In this document: positions 9,501 through 19,665 of the stretch, in pieces
How the letters are laid out: each line of letters opens with the position of its first letter
How positions within the stretch are numbered: position 1 is the stretch's first letter
NCBI RefSeq assembly: GCF_963966145.1
Contig: NC_091048.1
Location: 19,778,001-19,842,000 of the forward strand
Reading direction: 5' to 3'
Length of the DNA stretch: 64,000 bases
Source: Tenebrio molitor
Lineage: Eukaryota; Arthropoda; Insecta; Coleoptera; Tenebrionidae
Translations under genes and position numbers: made by a program
Notes under the pieces: generated by a model
Seen by the model: only the letters and a program-made list of their open reading frames with translations
Told to the model about the DNA's origin: nothing
Database searches by the model: none

Positions 9501-11741
9501 CTAATTGCAAAATTAATGATCCAATCGCTATGGTCGTTAAATGTTGGGTGGGATGAGTCCGTCCCAATAAGGATCCTGACTACCTGGGATTCATTCATTG
9601 CCGGCTTACCTGAATTGAATCAGTTGGAGATTCCTCGGCAGGTAACTTCGAATCAGAATCCCATTGGATTCGAACTCCACGGTTTTTGCGATGCATCCGA
9701 ACGCGCTTACGGAGCATGCATCTATATCAGATCCTTAAACACCGCGACACCCCATCAAACCCGGTTACTTTGCGCTAAATCTCGAGTGGCACCCCTCAAG
9801 ACAATAACTCTCCCTCGCTTGGAGCTCTGCGGGGCGTTGTTGCTATCAAAGTTAATTGCTAGCCTAAGACAATCTTTGAATTTGCCCATCGCGAAGACAT
9901 GCTGTTGGACGGATTCTCAAATCGTTTTGTCGTGGTTAGCGGCCGAGCCAGCGACTTGGAAAACGTTCGTCGCAAACCGTGTTTCCGAGATTCAGGTTTT
10001 AACAAAAAATTGCGTCTGGAGTTACGTCAACACCAAAGACAATCCTGCGGACATAATCTCGCGAGGCTGTTCACCCCGCGAATTGATTGATTCTCCATTA
10101 TGGTGGCACGGGCCATCCTGGTTGTCAAACGAGGCACAGCATTGGCCGAAGTACTGTCAGACGAATCCAAACTTCGCCAACGATCAGGAGTTGCCGGAAC
10201 AACGACGTGTGGTTGCTGTCGCGATAACTTCCGAGAAAATGTTACCACCAGATTTTTTGACTCGATTTTCATCGTTGCGCAAACTACAACGCGTGTTGTC
10301 GTACTGTTTACGATTCGCGGAAAATTGTCGAAAGCCCATCACGAAGCACACCGGTCCCTTGAAAGTGTCTGAATTACAAAGATCAATGCTTATCATTTTA
10401 AAAAACGTACAGTATCAAGCGTTTAGTACCGAAATCAAAGAACTCGAGGGCGGTCGTCAAGTCAGCAAGAAAAGTCGTCTGATATCACTCAACCCTTTCC
10501 TCGACGATAGCGGACTCATACGTGTCGGAGGTCGTTTAAGAAATTCCGGCGCTCATTCGGACGTTAAGCACCCAATAGTGTTACCCAAGTGCAAAATCAC
10601 CGAATTAATCGTTCAATCGGAGCACATCTCATTATTGCATGCCGGCCCTCAGGCTACATTGGCCTCTCTGCGACAAAGGTACTGGCCCATGTCGGGGCGC
10701 TCCATGGTGCGGCGAATCATTCACAATTGCCTCAAATGCTTCCGAGCAAATCCGACGACATCGTCACAATTAATGGGTGATTTGCCCAAGGATCGCGTTC
10801 AACCGGCCCGACCTTTTCTCAACAGCGGCGTTGACTTTGGCGGTCCAGTGTACCTGAAAGAGGGTCGAGGTAAAGGCAAAAGGACGGTAAAGGGTTATAT
10901 CGCCCTGTTTGTCTGCTTTGCGACCAAAGCGTTACATTTAGAGCTCGTCGGAGATTTGAGTTCTCAATCGTTTTTGGGCGCTCTCAAACGCTTCATATCC
11001 CGTCGCGGGCACGTTGCAAATTTATATTCGGACAACGGAACGAATTTTGTGGGTGCTCGTAATGAATTATCAGAACTTGGCGAAATGTTAAAGTCTCAAA
11101 AATTCGAACGCGATGTAATTGACCGGCTAGCCGATCGTACGGTCCGGTGGCATTTCATTCCTCCCCATAGTCCCCATCACGGTGGGATATGGGAGGCAGG
11201 TATCCGGTCCGTAAAGTCACACCTTAAAAGAGTGATTGGTCTGACATCCCTAACATATGAGGAGATGCACACGGTATTAACACAGATCGAAGCCTGCCTG
11301 AATTCACGTCCTTTGACACCCATCTCCAACGACCCCAATGACCTAATCGCCCTTTCCCCAAGCCACTTCTTAATAGGTGATCTGCTCACTGCCCCCGTGG
11401 AGCATGACGTAACGCCTTTGCCCATCAACCGGCTGTCTCGATGGCAATATGTGGAACAACTTCGGCAGCATTTTTGGAAAAGGTGGTCCGTGGACTACCT
11501 GACGCAATTACAACCCCGCCGTAAGTGGAACCAGCGTCTTCCAAACATCGAAGTGGGCGAGTTAGCGGTCATCAAGGAAGACAATTCACCACCCCTTCAA
11601 TGGCGCTTGGCACGTGTCGTTCGCCTACACCCAGGAAAGGATGGTTGTGTGCGTGTGGTGACTTTAAAAACTTCAAAAGGTGAAGTGACCCGCTCAATAA
11701 ACAAAGTGTGTGTTTTACCCATGGCCTCTATGTACAGTTAA
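6552..11741 (+). CDS. gag-pol: BEL/Pao Gag-Pol polyprotein, single uninterrupted frame
   Basis: A 1729-residue polyprotein. In order it holds a coiled N-terminus, a DUF1759-type Gag region (about 125-275), cysteine knuckles from C339 (CKLCN, CFNC, CKIC), an aspartic protease region, and reverse transcriptase (about 730-900, with YVDD at 872-875). RNase H (FCDASERAYGACIY, about 1045) follows, then integrase with an HHCC finger (about 1365-1400) and acidic residues near D1428, D1494 (DNGTNF) and E1548, and a DUF5641-type tail. No frameshift or stop separates gag from pol, as is usual in this superfamily. One oddity is that the protease active-site triplet reads DVG at 458-460 where DSG or DTG is expected, so the protease may be impaired. 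The ATG at 6552 is the first in the frame after the leader. Confidence 0.95.
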   Translation: MPELSLAALIKSRGALKARLTKFVSMVDELNQENPNFDQLQVRFEKFKNLESEFDNVQKQIEFEVDEGDALDEQINYREEFENNFSAAVARVNTILNAAKSETPNANTRHSNQSVTNPNFVPVALPTMSLPSFNGSWEQWLSFYQRFDSLIHSNASLSPIQKFQYLNSCVTGEASSVIKSLGITTENYPIAIALLKERYDDQRLIIKNHIHALFDLPNVTKDSPASLRQLIDKVDLHLKVLNTLDAPTETWDLLIIHLIELKLDAFTMREWETTNKKTMPTLKDMYAYLKDRCRVWEAIQFHKNPEKNRDVQSKSNPQQKSKAPFTRSSSNLATQQPSCKLCNQNHFMYQCKQFLNLSVSARIAEVKRLKLCFNCLRSTSHSASQCKSGVCKICNKMHNSLLHLTEPAAPVTTNAAEDTPIVGNHHCHSYESQVLLSTAVILVRDNTGQYQSCRALIDVGSQSNFVTVETCKRLRVNSKETNIRVIGIGNANGSIVNKIASLQVKSFHNAFGANLNCLVVPIITHSVPAESINASLLQIPNNIKLADPQFHRSGPIDILIGAEIFWDLLCVGQIKATKVHPVFQKTHLGWIAGGAMRLPAKLPQNSVTNLHVVTSAVNPLDARIAKFWEIEETPVHKSLTSAERACETHFISTVKRDNDGRFTVRLPFKDNSKELGSSYDIALKRLHGLERRLKRSPDLRVSYQLFLDEYQSLHHMSPVTIEDREMFSNDGYFLPHHSVVKESSVSTKLRVVFDASAKTSNGVSLNDKLMVGPVVQQDLFAIITRFRLHNIVISADITKMYRQIQLDKEDRKYQRILWRRDPSHPVQVYELNTVTYGMASSSYLATRCIQQVALEEGSNNPEAQRSIMQDTYVDDLLTGAKTVREARALRDNIVAILDKGCFPLNKWASNCPELLPTLSENEVMVNFDKHGDSKTLGLLWNCTHDALKYSICQIQSGNRVTKRRILSITAQIFDPLGLVGPVILIAKLMIQSLWSLNVGWDESVPIRILTTWDSFIAGLPELNQLEIPRQVTSNQNPIGFELHGFCDASERAYGACIYIRSLNTATPHQTRLLCAKSRVAPLKTITLPRLELCGALLLSKLIASLRQSLNLPIAKTCCWTDSQIVLSWLAAEPATWKTFVANRVSEIQVLTKNCVWSYVNTKDNPADIISRGCSPRELIDSPLWWHGPSWLSNEAQHWPKYCQTNPNFANDQELPEQRRVVAVAITSEKMLPPDFLTRFSSLRKLQRVLSYCLRFAENCRKPITKHTGPLKVSELQRSMLIILKNVQYQAFSTEIKELEGGRQVSKKSRLISLNPFLDDSGLIRVGGRLRNSGAHSDVKHPIVLPKCKITELIVQSEHISLLHAGPQATLASLRQRYWPMSGRSMVRRIIHNCLKCFRANPTTSSQLMGDLPKDRVQPARPFLNSGVDFGGPVYLKEGRGKGKRTVKGYIALFVCFATKALHLELVGDLSSQSFLGALKRFISRRGHVANLYSDNGTNFVGARNELSELGEMLKSQKFERDVIDRLADRTVRWHFIPPHSPHHGGIWEAGIRSVKSHLKRVIGLTSLTYEEMHTVLTQIEACLNSRPLTPISNDPNDLIALSPSHFLIGDLLTAPVEHDVTPLPINRLSRWQYVEQLRQHFWKRWSVDYLTQLQPRRKWNQRLPNIEVGELAVIKEDNSPPLQWRLARVVRLHPGKDGCVRVVTLKTSKGEVTRSINKVCVLPMASMYS

Positions 11742-11956
11742 CCAGTGAGAGTGTTCGAACTTTTTTGAGCTTTTAGTGATAATGCCTATTTACCCATTTT
11801 TGTTTGTTTGTTTGTATTCATTTCGTTTTTTTTTTGTTTTTTTTGTTTTGTCGTTTGTTCTTTAGTCATAAGTTTCAATTGTACATGTGCACACCGATGT
11901 GTCATACATAATTGATTTGTATATACCGTTTAAATTTAATATTGAAGGAAGCCTTC

Positions 11957-11970
11957 AATGAGGGGCGGGA
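11957..11970 (+). other. Polypurine tract of the BEL/Pao element
   Basis: AATGAGGGGCGGGA ends exactly at the first base before the 3' LTR, the expected primer for plus-strand DNA synthesis. Confidence 0.75.
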
Positions 11971-12398
11971 TGTTGGAGCGGCCGGTCCAATTTAGTTTAT
12001 GACGCCGCTTCCAATATTCCTGTCGACAATCATCCCCGGTGCCGGTACGTTGGTGGTCTCTTTCACAATAGTGGGAAAGTCCCGCCATCTGGCTCATGCA
12101 CATCTTTCAAAAGACCACCAGCGTACTACCCATGACGGAGAGGGGGTGCGAATTCACTTTTGTACATTTTCGTTAGTTTTAAGTTAGTTGATAAGCAAAT
12201 GTAGAACCAGAAACACCAATACATCTTTGCATTAATCTGAAGCATCTATCCTCATTTTGAAATCACGGTCCACATTGTGCGAAACCCCTACGCGTAAAAA
12301 GAAAACCCTACCGGACACGCAATTGGCGTGTCATAGGTTCAAACTCCTGGGTGCGGAAACATCCGTCAAACTTCGTAGGAGGCAATTGAACCGAAACA
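11971..12398 (+). repeat. 3' LTR of the BEL/Pao element
   Basis: 428 bases, apparently identical to the 5' LTR, followed by the second GTTTC target copy at 12399-12403. Confidence 0.93.
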
Positions 12399-12523
12399 GT
12401 TTCAATTATTTTTATCTCGAAAACGGTAAGACTTTTATTAGAAACAATTTTTGTGTATGAGTTCTATTCATCGTCACCAATTACAGGATTTCTTCCGGCA
12501 GGTTATATCGGGACCACCCTGTA

Positions 12524-12834
12524 TATCCTGGTTAGATTTCGTTATGCTGTTTGTTATAATACGCTCTAACAGTAATTAAGAAATAATAATTGACTTGTTT
12601 GTTTGTATCTACGAGTATCTATCTAATGTTTTTTGTACATTCTTATGTAAAATAATGTAAATATCTCTAAAATAAAAATGTTAATTTTGAAACATTCTTT
12701 TGCACTGGTATAACCGTAAATAGATAGAATTGTCAAAGGATTACCTCAAGTAGATAGGTACTGAACTCCGATGCCCTCAAGACGGCGCGGCGCGGCGGAG
12801 AATTATTACAGGTAGCCGGGCCCAACTCGGACAT
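12524..12834. other. No gene seen
   Basis: AT-rich DNA followed by a short GC-rich patch. The patch GGTAGCCGGGCCCAACTCGG at 12811-12840 has an inverted relative at 2451-2471. No coding feature is visible. Confidence 0.5.
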
Positions 12835-12897
12835 CGGATTACAGGGCATTAACTCGGACATCGGATTACAGGGCATTAACTCGGACACACCAAAGCA
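12835..12897 (+). repeat. 27-base tandem repeat, about 2.3 units
   Basis: Two exact units starting ACTCGGACATCGGATTACAG at 12835 and 12862 and a partial third at 12889. Similar CTCGGAC words are found in the patch at 36770-36868. Confidence 0.85.
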
Positions 12898-13147
12898 AAA
12901 GCTTCTGCTGAAAAGGCCATAAGCCTCAGCGGCATCGGCAGCTTCATCACTTATCACACATTTAACTCAATGGTCCTATCTCACCTCCACCCGGCGGCAC
13001 GGCAATTTTGCCGGAGTACATACACTATTACGGATAATACTATCAAGTAATAGTGCAGTGCTTATCAACATAAAAAAATAACTCAATATTAATAATGATA
13101 TGTAATTACACACAAAACTGAATAAATGTATTTGAAATTGAAATTGA
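12898..13147 (+). repeat. Retroelement 3' end fragment with GAAATT tail
   Basis: The segment ends with AATAAATGTATTT and tandem GAAATT units, like the 3' end of a non-LTR element. An inverted relative is at 31207-31340, where the tail units are GAAACT. It includes a 37-base piece (12976-13012) that recurs at 35060-35096. No long frame is present. Confidence 0.6.
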
Positions 13148-13882
13148 AGCAAAAGCTTATGCTTGAGACGTTCTTACCCAAGTTAATCTTAAGTTTAGAA
13201 CTATAAATACGGCCCTAAGCGACCAAAACGTGTCTCCTCCGCCATTGGTTTATGTTTTAAACACCGTGTTTTTAATCCGATTAAGAAAGACAATACACTA
13301 AAATTACACAACTGGAAATTTGTCACAGCAAATACTCAATTCCAAACTAAGACATTCAAGGTTACCGTTCACAAAACAAGTTCGAACGATTGAAAAGCTG
13401 AAAGTCGAGTTCCTGCATTACCCGTCCCGTAGCCACAGGAAACAATCAAAGATCAAATCCTCCCCCTTCCTTGCTGTCTTAACCTTCGATCTTGTGTGTC
13501 TTATTTCCTCTCCTAGTTCTTTTGGTGTTTGTTTCGGGGGCGGCAATTTGAATTCAAATTGTGGTTTTACACTAGATTTTTTATTAAACTATGTACAGTG
13601 TGGAATAAAATGATTTACATCTAGTTACATCTAGAATTTTTGCACATGTAAATTTTCCTGTACCGCTCTACTTTTTTTTTTCGAAGTGCCGAACTATTAG
13701 TTCTGTCAATAAATGTCATTAATCGAATTGACAATTGTTACAATTTACTAAATTGAATTAACAAACGTTGGTGGGCACTTTCAACATTAGCTGTGATTTG
13801 CTTTTGTTAGCTTCTTTTTAATTTCTATCTCAACTTTGCATTCATATCATCCCTTCGCAATAAATCACATTTGGAATTTGGA
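13148..13882. other. No gene seen
   Basis: A 97-codon + frame at 13320-13613 has no recognisable domain, no flanking signals and biased composition; I treat it as chance. The rest is AT-rich. Confidence 0.4.
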
Positions 13883-14354
13883 TATACAGGGTGTCCCAGA
13901 ACTCGCGGATCAAATTTAAACTGTATATTCCTTGATGGTAATGAAGGTAAAAAACGTTTAGAAAAATATTCAGGGTGCAACAGATTTTTAGTTATGAATT
14001 AATCAAATTGACCAATAGAGTTCGATCTAATTTTCCCTTTATGAGAAAATTGAATACCTTCCCTCAATTGCCAAGCAACGTATAATTCGATGAATCATAA
14101 AATTATTTTCAATAATTATCTGGGCGACTTGTCGGAGCAGACGTTAAAAGTGACAGCTATTTTTGAAGTAACCAAAAATGGGATAATTTCGCCAAAGGCA
14201 GGTTAAGAAATGTATAGAATCTAAATCAGGGAACGCAAGAAGTTTCTTCTTCCGGCAATGAATGAAATATGGTTTGTTATGAGTAGAGCGCGGATTTCTA
14301 GCTATTATGCCATACGTGATTTTTAATAGCAGGGTAATTTTAAGTTCATATATG
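13883..14354 (+). mobile_element. End fragment of a mariner-like element
   Basis: It starts TATACAGGGTGTCCCAGAAC, close to the TIR of the DUF4817 mariners at 2405-2437 and 31455, but diverges after about 20 bases. No matching second end and no transposase are seen, so it is a solo end or a very decayed copy of a related family. Confidence 0.45.
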
Positions 14355-15290
14355 TATACAGGGTGTGTCGTAAGTCGCGGACAGCCTTTTAAACACGGGT
14401 TCAGTGATGCCTACCAAGTGATATAAGCATGTTTCCAAATGGTTTTCGGACATTTTTCCTCAAACTTTAACATCAAAGAAGAAGACTAATTTTAACATAC
14501 TTATCGCTATAACCACTAGGAGTTGTTCTTAACTTATTTTTTCTTCAAACGTCCGTAAATTATGACATTATCCTGCTGCATTGATAATGCTAAAGTGTCA
14601 CTTCATTGTCATGGCATCTAACGAGCTGACGAGCGGCAGATAAAGTTATTATCTCCGCTAAGGGCGTCCGTGAAGTTATTATCTCCGCTGATGAGCGGCA
14701 GTAAAGTAAACTAGCTAAATCATTTGAAATTCCTACCTGGTTTCTTAACATGTCTTAAATAATTTGTTATGAAGGTTTGAAGAAAAAATAGTATATAGTA
14801 TTTTAGCTGTGTTCTGCCCACTTGGGCGGAATAGTTTCTGTTCTGTTTCTGGTGAAGAGTCGTGATCCGGTTTGTTTCTTTTGTTGTTATTCATGGGTTC
14901 ACTCGATTCCACTTTAACCCGTCTGTATTCTGTGTTGCCTACTAGTTTTGTTTATCTTCGTTCTCGCAGACTTTTCTTACCGCGGAGCGATAAGCGCCTC
15001 CTTATCGCGGAGCGATAACAGCCTCCTTATCGCGGAGCGATAACAGCCTCCTCCGTTTCTGTCTCTCTGCGAGTCGGCTCTTTTTTCACGATGCTCTACT
15101 TTATATGGCTGTTTCTGACTTGCGACTTACGGTTTTTGGTTCTGCGGTGTATCTTGGTCTTTTCCTGACTAGTTCCCTGGTTTATTCTTTGTGAATATCT
15201 TGTTTTTCTCGTAAAATCACGGAGCGGTGCACACTCACGACTACTACCATACTTTACTTTTTTCAATCACAAAATCTATTCTAGTTGCTC
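14355..15290. other. Repeat debris with another TACAGGGTG end and a minisatellite
   Basis: A second mariner-like end, TATACAGGGTGTGTCGTAAG, starts at 14355 without a visible partner. GATAA/TTATCTCCGC words recur at 14640-14700. Pyrimidine-rich DNA from 14810 leads to the repeat at 14983. No gene is seen. Confidence 0.4.
14983..15055 (+). repeat. 25-base minisatellite, about three units
   Basis: Units starting CGGAGCGATAA at 14983, 15008 and 15033 differ at only a few positions; the third is partial. Each unit contains CGATAA and its near inverse TTATCG, so each could fold as a small hairpin. Confidence 0.85.
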
Positions 15291-16223
15291 AAAATTTACT
15301 CAATGCTGTTGTAGACACTATCGATGCCTTCTAGAAATGCCCACCTTTGCATTCAGGAAAAAATTTCGGGTTTTTTTCTGACATACTCGCACTATCCTTT
15401 TTCTTAACTCTTTTTGGGTACCTGGTGGGGTCAAATAAACATTGTCTCGAATGTTTCGAATGAATATAAAGAAATCCAATGGATTCAAATCTGGGGATCT
15501 AGCGGGCCATCGAATAGCTCCATGAGGACCCATTCATCGTTCACCAAAATGATTTAAATGATTTAAAAATACAACATTCATGCGTGTATTATGTGGTATG
15601 GCGTCGTCCTGATGAAACACGACTCTATTGCTATTAGTATCTCATCCAGAAAGTTGCTTATTACGTTTGATAATAAATAATATGATATTTTGTTTGATCG
15701 AGACTGCTATCAATAGAAAAGGGACCCACTAGTCCATTCTATCTCCAAAAATGCCACACCCCACGTTAACGCTAAATCGTCTTTGGAAATTTTCTTCCAC
15801 AGCAACATTATTATTATTATGATTATCAAACTGTTTTGACAAATGAATATTCAGAGCTTACTTAGTCATTTCGAGCATTTAGAACAAACTTCTCTCTTGT
15901 TTATTTTGGTCACTTGATTTTTAAATTTTGTACATTTACTCTTTAATTTCTTGACTTTTGTTTAATGAATGGGTATAGTTCTTTACATTTTTATATTCAG
16001 AAGACAAATCTCTACAATACTGAATAAAAGAAAAAGTACAGTGCTATTTGAAAAAAAGAAGGTAATGTTCATCTGTCAAAAACTGGACGCAAGAATTTTT
16101 TTTTTAATTTAGTTGGTATTGAAGTGTTTTCAAAATTATTTCATTTGATGTGTCATTTATTCAAATCGGATAAAAAATAAGCAAGATACAGCATCAAAGG
16201 TTTTTCGTCAGTCACCCTGTATA
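15291..16223 (-). mobile_element. Decayed mariner related to the 35475-36303 element
   Basis: The right end at about 16130-16223 is related, over roughly 90 bases, to the 93-base TIR of the element at 35475-36303 (shared words include TTTTTTATCCGATTT). The left end is missing. A transposase remnant lies inside on the minus strand. Confidence 0.65.
15318..15900 (-). pseudogene. Mariner-type transposase remnant
   Basis: Read on the minus strand, the region from about 15630 shows FHQDDAIPHNTRMNVVFLN, then IRWPARSPDLNPLDFF and a tail with NVYLTPPGTQKEL. These are the second catalytic block and C-terminus of a DDE transposase of this mariner group. Stops and frameshifts break the upstream part. 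The same tail (NVYLTPANNRDDL) is seen at 35796-35993. It is not functional. Confidence 0.8.
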
Positions 16224-17220
16224 TGCCGTTCACGATTGTTTTATTAGCAGCACGTTTCACTTATTTATTGATTCTTATTATTTATATTTAAACATGCCCA
16301 GAAAAACAAGACACTTAATGAACATTTAACCTCAAAATTACAAGTCTCAACAAATTGTACACTAGACAGCGTTGCCGATAGTAATTATCGAGGAAAATGC
16401 GACGTTGGTGGTTTTTTGATTTTTGAATTTTATACGACGATTTTTTTTATCAATGAACCATAGGGATTTACATGGTATAAACTTTATTTCTCGTTAATGG
16501 TGTTTCTACTTATAATTTCATATTTATTTTTTGCACACTGTTAGCTTACTTAATTTTTTATAAGATCTGATAGTTTTTTTTTAATGTTATTTATAATAAA
16601 GTCCGTTCACGTTGGAATTTCCTACTCAAGATCAAATAATTCAATATTGTGGCGGTGTGATTTTTAGTTCAAAAATGCTTTAGCTGTGTATGTCACCAAT
16701 ACGGGCGGATAAAGTAACCAAGTCATCCGTAGACTGTAGAGGTTATGTTATTCGCTGTCAGCAAAGAAACAGTCATTTTTTAAAATATATTGTTATTAAA
16801 CTTTTTAGAGGATAACAATAGGTAATAATACATCCATTTTGTTATCATTTTCACTAAAAATAGTGTCAGTTCTTAATCGGTATGATAGGATTAGGAACAT
16901 ACAATAGGTACCTAACTCCTACCTACTGGTGTTGTATTTTTCTGCTTGCGTTGTTGATTAAGTGAGAAAACCCTTAATGACTACATTTACTTAACCTTCT
17001 ACGACTAACATGATGAGTTACGAGGAACCAGAATAAGTTATAGAAAATAAACCCAATAGGAAATTGTGTGAAGTTTCTTTCATTGGAAGCGACGGAAGTA
17101 AGGAATTCATCTAAATGATGGAACAAATTTGGCAATAAAATTTCAGTTATTCAGAGATACTTATACAAAAGAAAGGTGTATTTTGATTTTTAATGATTTT
17201 TTTCTAATTTAAGTTTGATC
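16224..17220. other. Non-coding, includes left end of a TIR element
   Basis: No gene is seen. The inverted-repeat end TAAAGTCCGTTCACGTTGG begins at 16597 and has its partner ending at 30417. The remaining sequence is AT-rich. Confidence 0.5.
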
Positions 17221-17295
17221 GATATACATGTTACCTTTAAAATAACGTTGTATAAAAATATTATATTATAACATAATTACATAAACATTTTTGTT

Positions 17296-19665
17296 TTATA
17301 ATACAAAAATTTCCGATAATATTGCGGAATCTGGAAAAGTGCCCCGAATGCTTGCAGCGTTTCCACGTTGAATGGCAAGGGAAATCTTCTCGAAAAGGAA
17401 TTTCTTTGATTTTGAATCGCCTGATTCCGCGATAAGTCGGTCTCCGATGACATTAATGAAATCGATGGCTTCTTTGCACCAAGGGCCTAAGGTTTCAAAT
17501 GCTAAACCTTTAAACACGTAGTTTGACGAAATGATTGAACTATATTTGCTATGTTTGCGTTTGCAAGCCATTTCAGCGGCAAAACCTGAGACTTCAGATG
17601 ATTTCAATACGTAACTGTCTGCAAGTGTATCTACAACAGTAACGTCCCAAACCAAAGGTTGACCTTTAATCCACGGTACTAAAGTCATCCCATCTGGGCG
17701 TTTTCCGTCATCCCGAGACAGTCCGTTTGGTTCTAAAGTTGAATTCACATGAATTGAAGTTAAAGACCGATTGATAATGGAATTAATTTCAGTGTGTCTT
17801 GAAAATCTACCACTGCTTTTGAAACAACTTAGACCGTGGGTGCCAATTTCGTCAACTTTCGCATTGCATTTGCAAATATGAGGTGTACAAAGATTACAAC
17901 CCAATCTTAAACCAATACAAACTTGGAAGGAAGTGTTATCTAAAAGAGTACCAATATTAGGAGAAGGTATTGCATGTAACCAAGATCCTGATTCTCTGCA
18001 TTGCAAAGCTTTAAAACCAGCCAAGTCTCTAGGTGAATTAAAGATTAAGTCATTGGCAATTATTCCTTTGATATTAATATTATCCCAATTCTTCTGAAAT
18101 TGTGGAATTGTTGGTATTTCGTTCTCATTTGCTACACCCCAGGCTGCTAAAGCTTCATCATAATGGTGAATATTAAGCTCATTATCCTTTGAGTTTAGTA
18201 ATAAAGAAACAAGCTTTTTAACCCCATTAATTGAAGATAGGAAAGCAGGGAGGCAAATATCGGAAATGCGACGAATTCCCAGACCACCAAATCTAATCGG
18301 TAAAGTGGACTGACGCCATTGTAAATCAGTTAAACGTAAATTAAGTATTCTCTCTAAACAAGACTTTAAAGAAGAATCAATTGAATTAACATAATTAGAA
18401 AATTTCCAAAATGGAGTTGTTCTTAATAAAAAATTAAATTTTGGTATGAAAAGACAGTTTTTGATTAAAGTATAAGCCACGTGTCTGTTAAGGAGTTCAG
18501 CTTTGTTTAAAAGATTTTCAACTGTAATTATAGTTTTTTCGACGGTGTTTTTGAAACCTTGGTCAAAGATTGGAGAGCCTAAAAGAGATAAACTTTCCCG
18601 GTCACAGATTTTAATGCCTGGTGCTAAATTTTGAAATTCCTTTATGACTTTTAAATCTGTGTCTCTAGAACAGCAAAAGATCTCGCATTTGTTAAAGTTT
18701 AATTCAAGGCCAATTTCCTGAGATAAATTTATAACTTTCTTAAAGTCGGATAAAACTACTTCTGGGTAATCAGCTAAGGTTCCATCATCTAAATACCATA
18801 TATTCATTTGAGAATCCAAAGATAAAATAATTGGTTGAATGGCAAGACTAAAAATCATGGGACCGCAGGGATCTCCTTGCTGAGCTCCAACAGAAGAAGA
18901 AATTAAATGATTACCGAAAAATAAAGTTGAAGGATTTCTATAGAATTGATAAAGATAAGGGTACAGAAGTGGGGTATGACATTGGACTTCTTTCAGAATA
19001 CAATCCCGTTCGACTGAGTTAAAGGCATTTTTGAAATCTAATATAAGAAGAACTTTGCCACGGTTTTGATCGTTATTAACAAAGGTTCGTGTGGTATGAA
19101 TTGCTGCTTCGCATCCTAGTTTAGTTGCAACTCCAAGTTGGTGTGGAGATAAATACGAATTTACAATATTTCGACTTTGAAAACAGGCTAGCTTTGAGGT
19201 CAATCTTCGCAAACAGTTTCCGATAGCGATCGGTCTAATTCCTCCATCTTTTTTGTTAAGGGCACATAAAGACGCACCATACAATAAATGGCAGATTTCT
19301 GAAGGAAGTTGCCCAGATAATAAAAAATTGCACAGTTTGGTTAAAGCTCTTAGTGCCTTCTGACCTGCTTCACCCGCTGACAAAGATATGATATCTTTCA
19401 AGTATTGTGGTCTCATGCCATCTAAACCTGGTGAAGAACCGGCAGGAAATGAATTGATAGCTTCTCGAACGTTTTGCTCATTGACTATTAAACTAATGTC
19501 TCCTGGTTTGAAAGGGTCTGGGAAAAAAAGTTCGCGAGATGGTGAAGGATGTTTTTTTTTTAAGTTCTTCAGCAACATCTTCGTTGAATGAAGCTAATGA
19601 GTCATCCGAGGACAATAATTTAACAGCTCCTCTGATATCAAAATCGGCTACTTTTGCTTCTACTT
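17296..19665 (-). pseudogene. R2-like retrotransposon ORF, C-terminal part (copy 1)
   Basis: This is the RT and endonuclease part of a non-LTR retrotransposon with a restriction-like endonuclease. RT blocks are clear: LDFKNAFNSVER, AQQGDPCGPMIFSLAI and the YLDDGTL catalytic motif. They are followed by a CxxC, CxC, HGLSC zinc-binding segment and then RPDGMTL...WDVTVVDT, which fits the PD-(D/E)xK endonuclease of the R2/NeSL/Utopia-type group. Compared with copy 2 at 49017-51832, an extra A in an A-run near 19555 shifts the frame, so this copy is dead even without its second wound. Its N-terminal part continues at 29120-30045, beyond the Gypsy insertion. Clade within the restriction-endonuclease LINEs is uncertain. 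Confidence 0.88.

Larger units (their letters stand above)
5773..12398 (+). mobile_element. Complete BEL/Pao LTR retrotransposon, apparently young
   Basis: Two 428-base direct repeats (5773-6200 and 11971-12398) starting TGTTGG and ending AAACA flank a single long gag-pol frame. A five-base target duplication, GTTTC, is present at 5768-5772 and 12399-12403. I see no differences between the two LTRs on reading, and open frames inside them translate identically, which implies very recent insertion. Primer-binding site and polypurine tract are in the expected places. The element sits inside an older mariner. Confidence 0.95.
4617..12523 (-). mobile_element. Mariner-like element with TACAGGGTGGTCCCG ends, split by the BEL element
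   Basis: The ends at 4617-4645 and 12494-12523 are inverted copies of TACAGGGTGGTCCCGATATA and continue similarly for about 29 bases, with TA at both edges. Removing the BEL/Pao insertion (5773-12398 plus one target copy) leaves about 1.28 kb. A DUF4817-type transposase remnant lies inside on the minus strand. The element must be older than the BEL insertion. Confidence 0.75.

Noticed and set aside
13320..13613. 97-codon + frame as a gene
   Set aside because: No domain, splice or promoter context; composition compatible with chance.
14983..15055. CRISPR array
   Set aside because: Contiguous 25-base tandem units without spacers in a eukaryotic repeat region.
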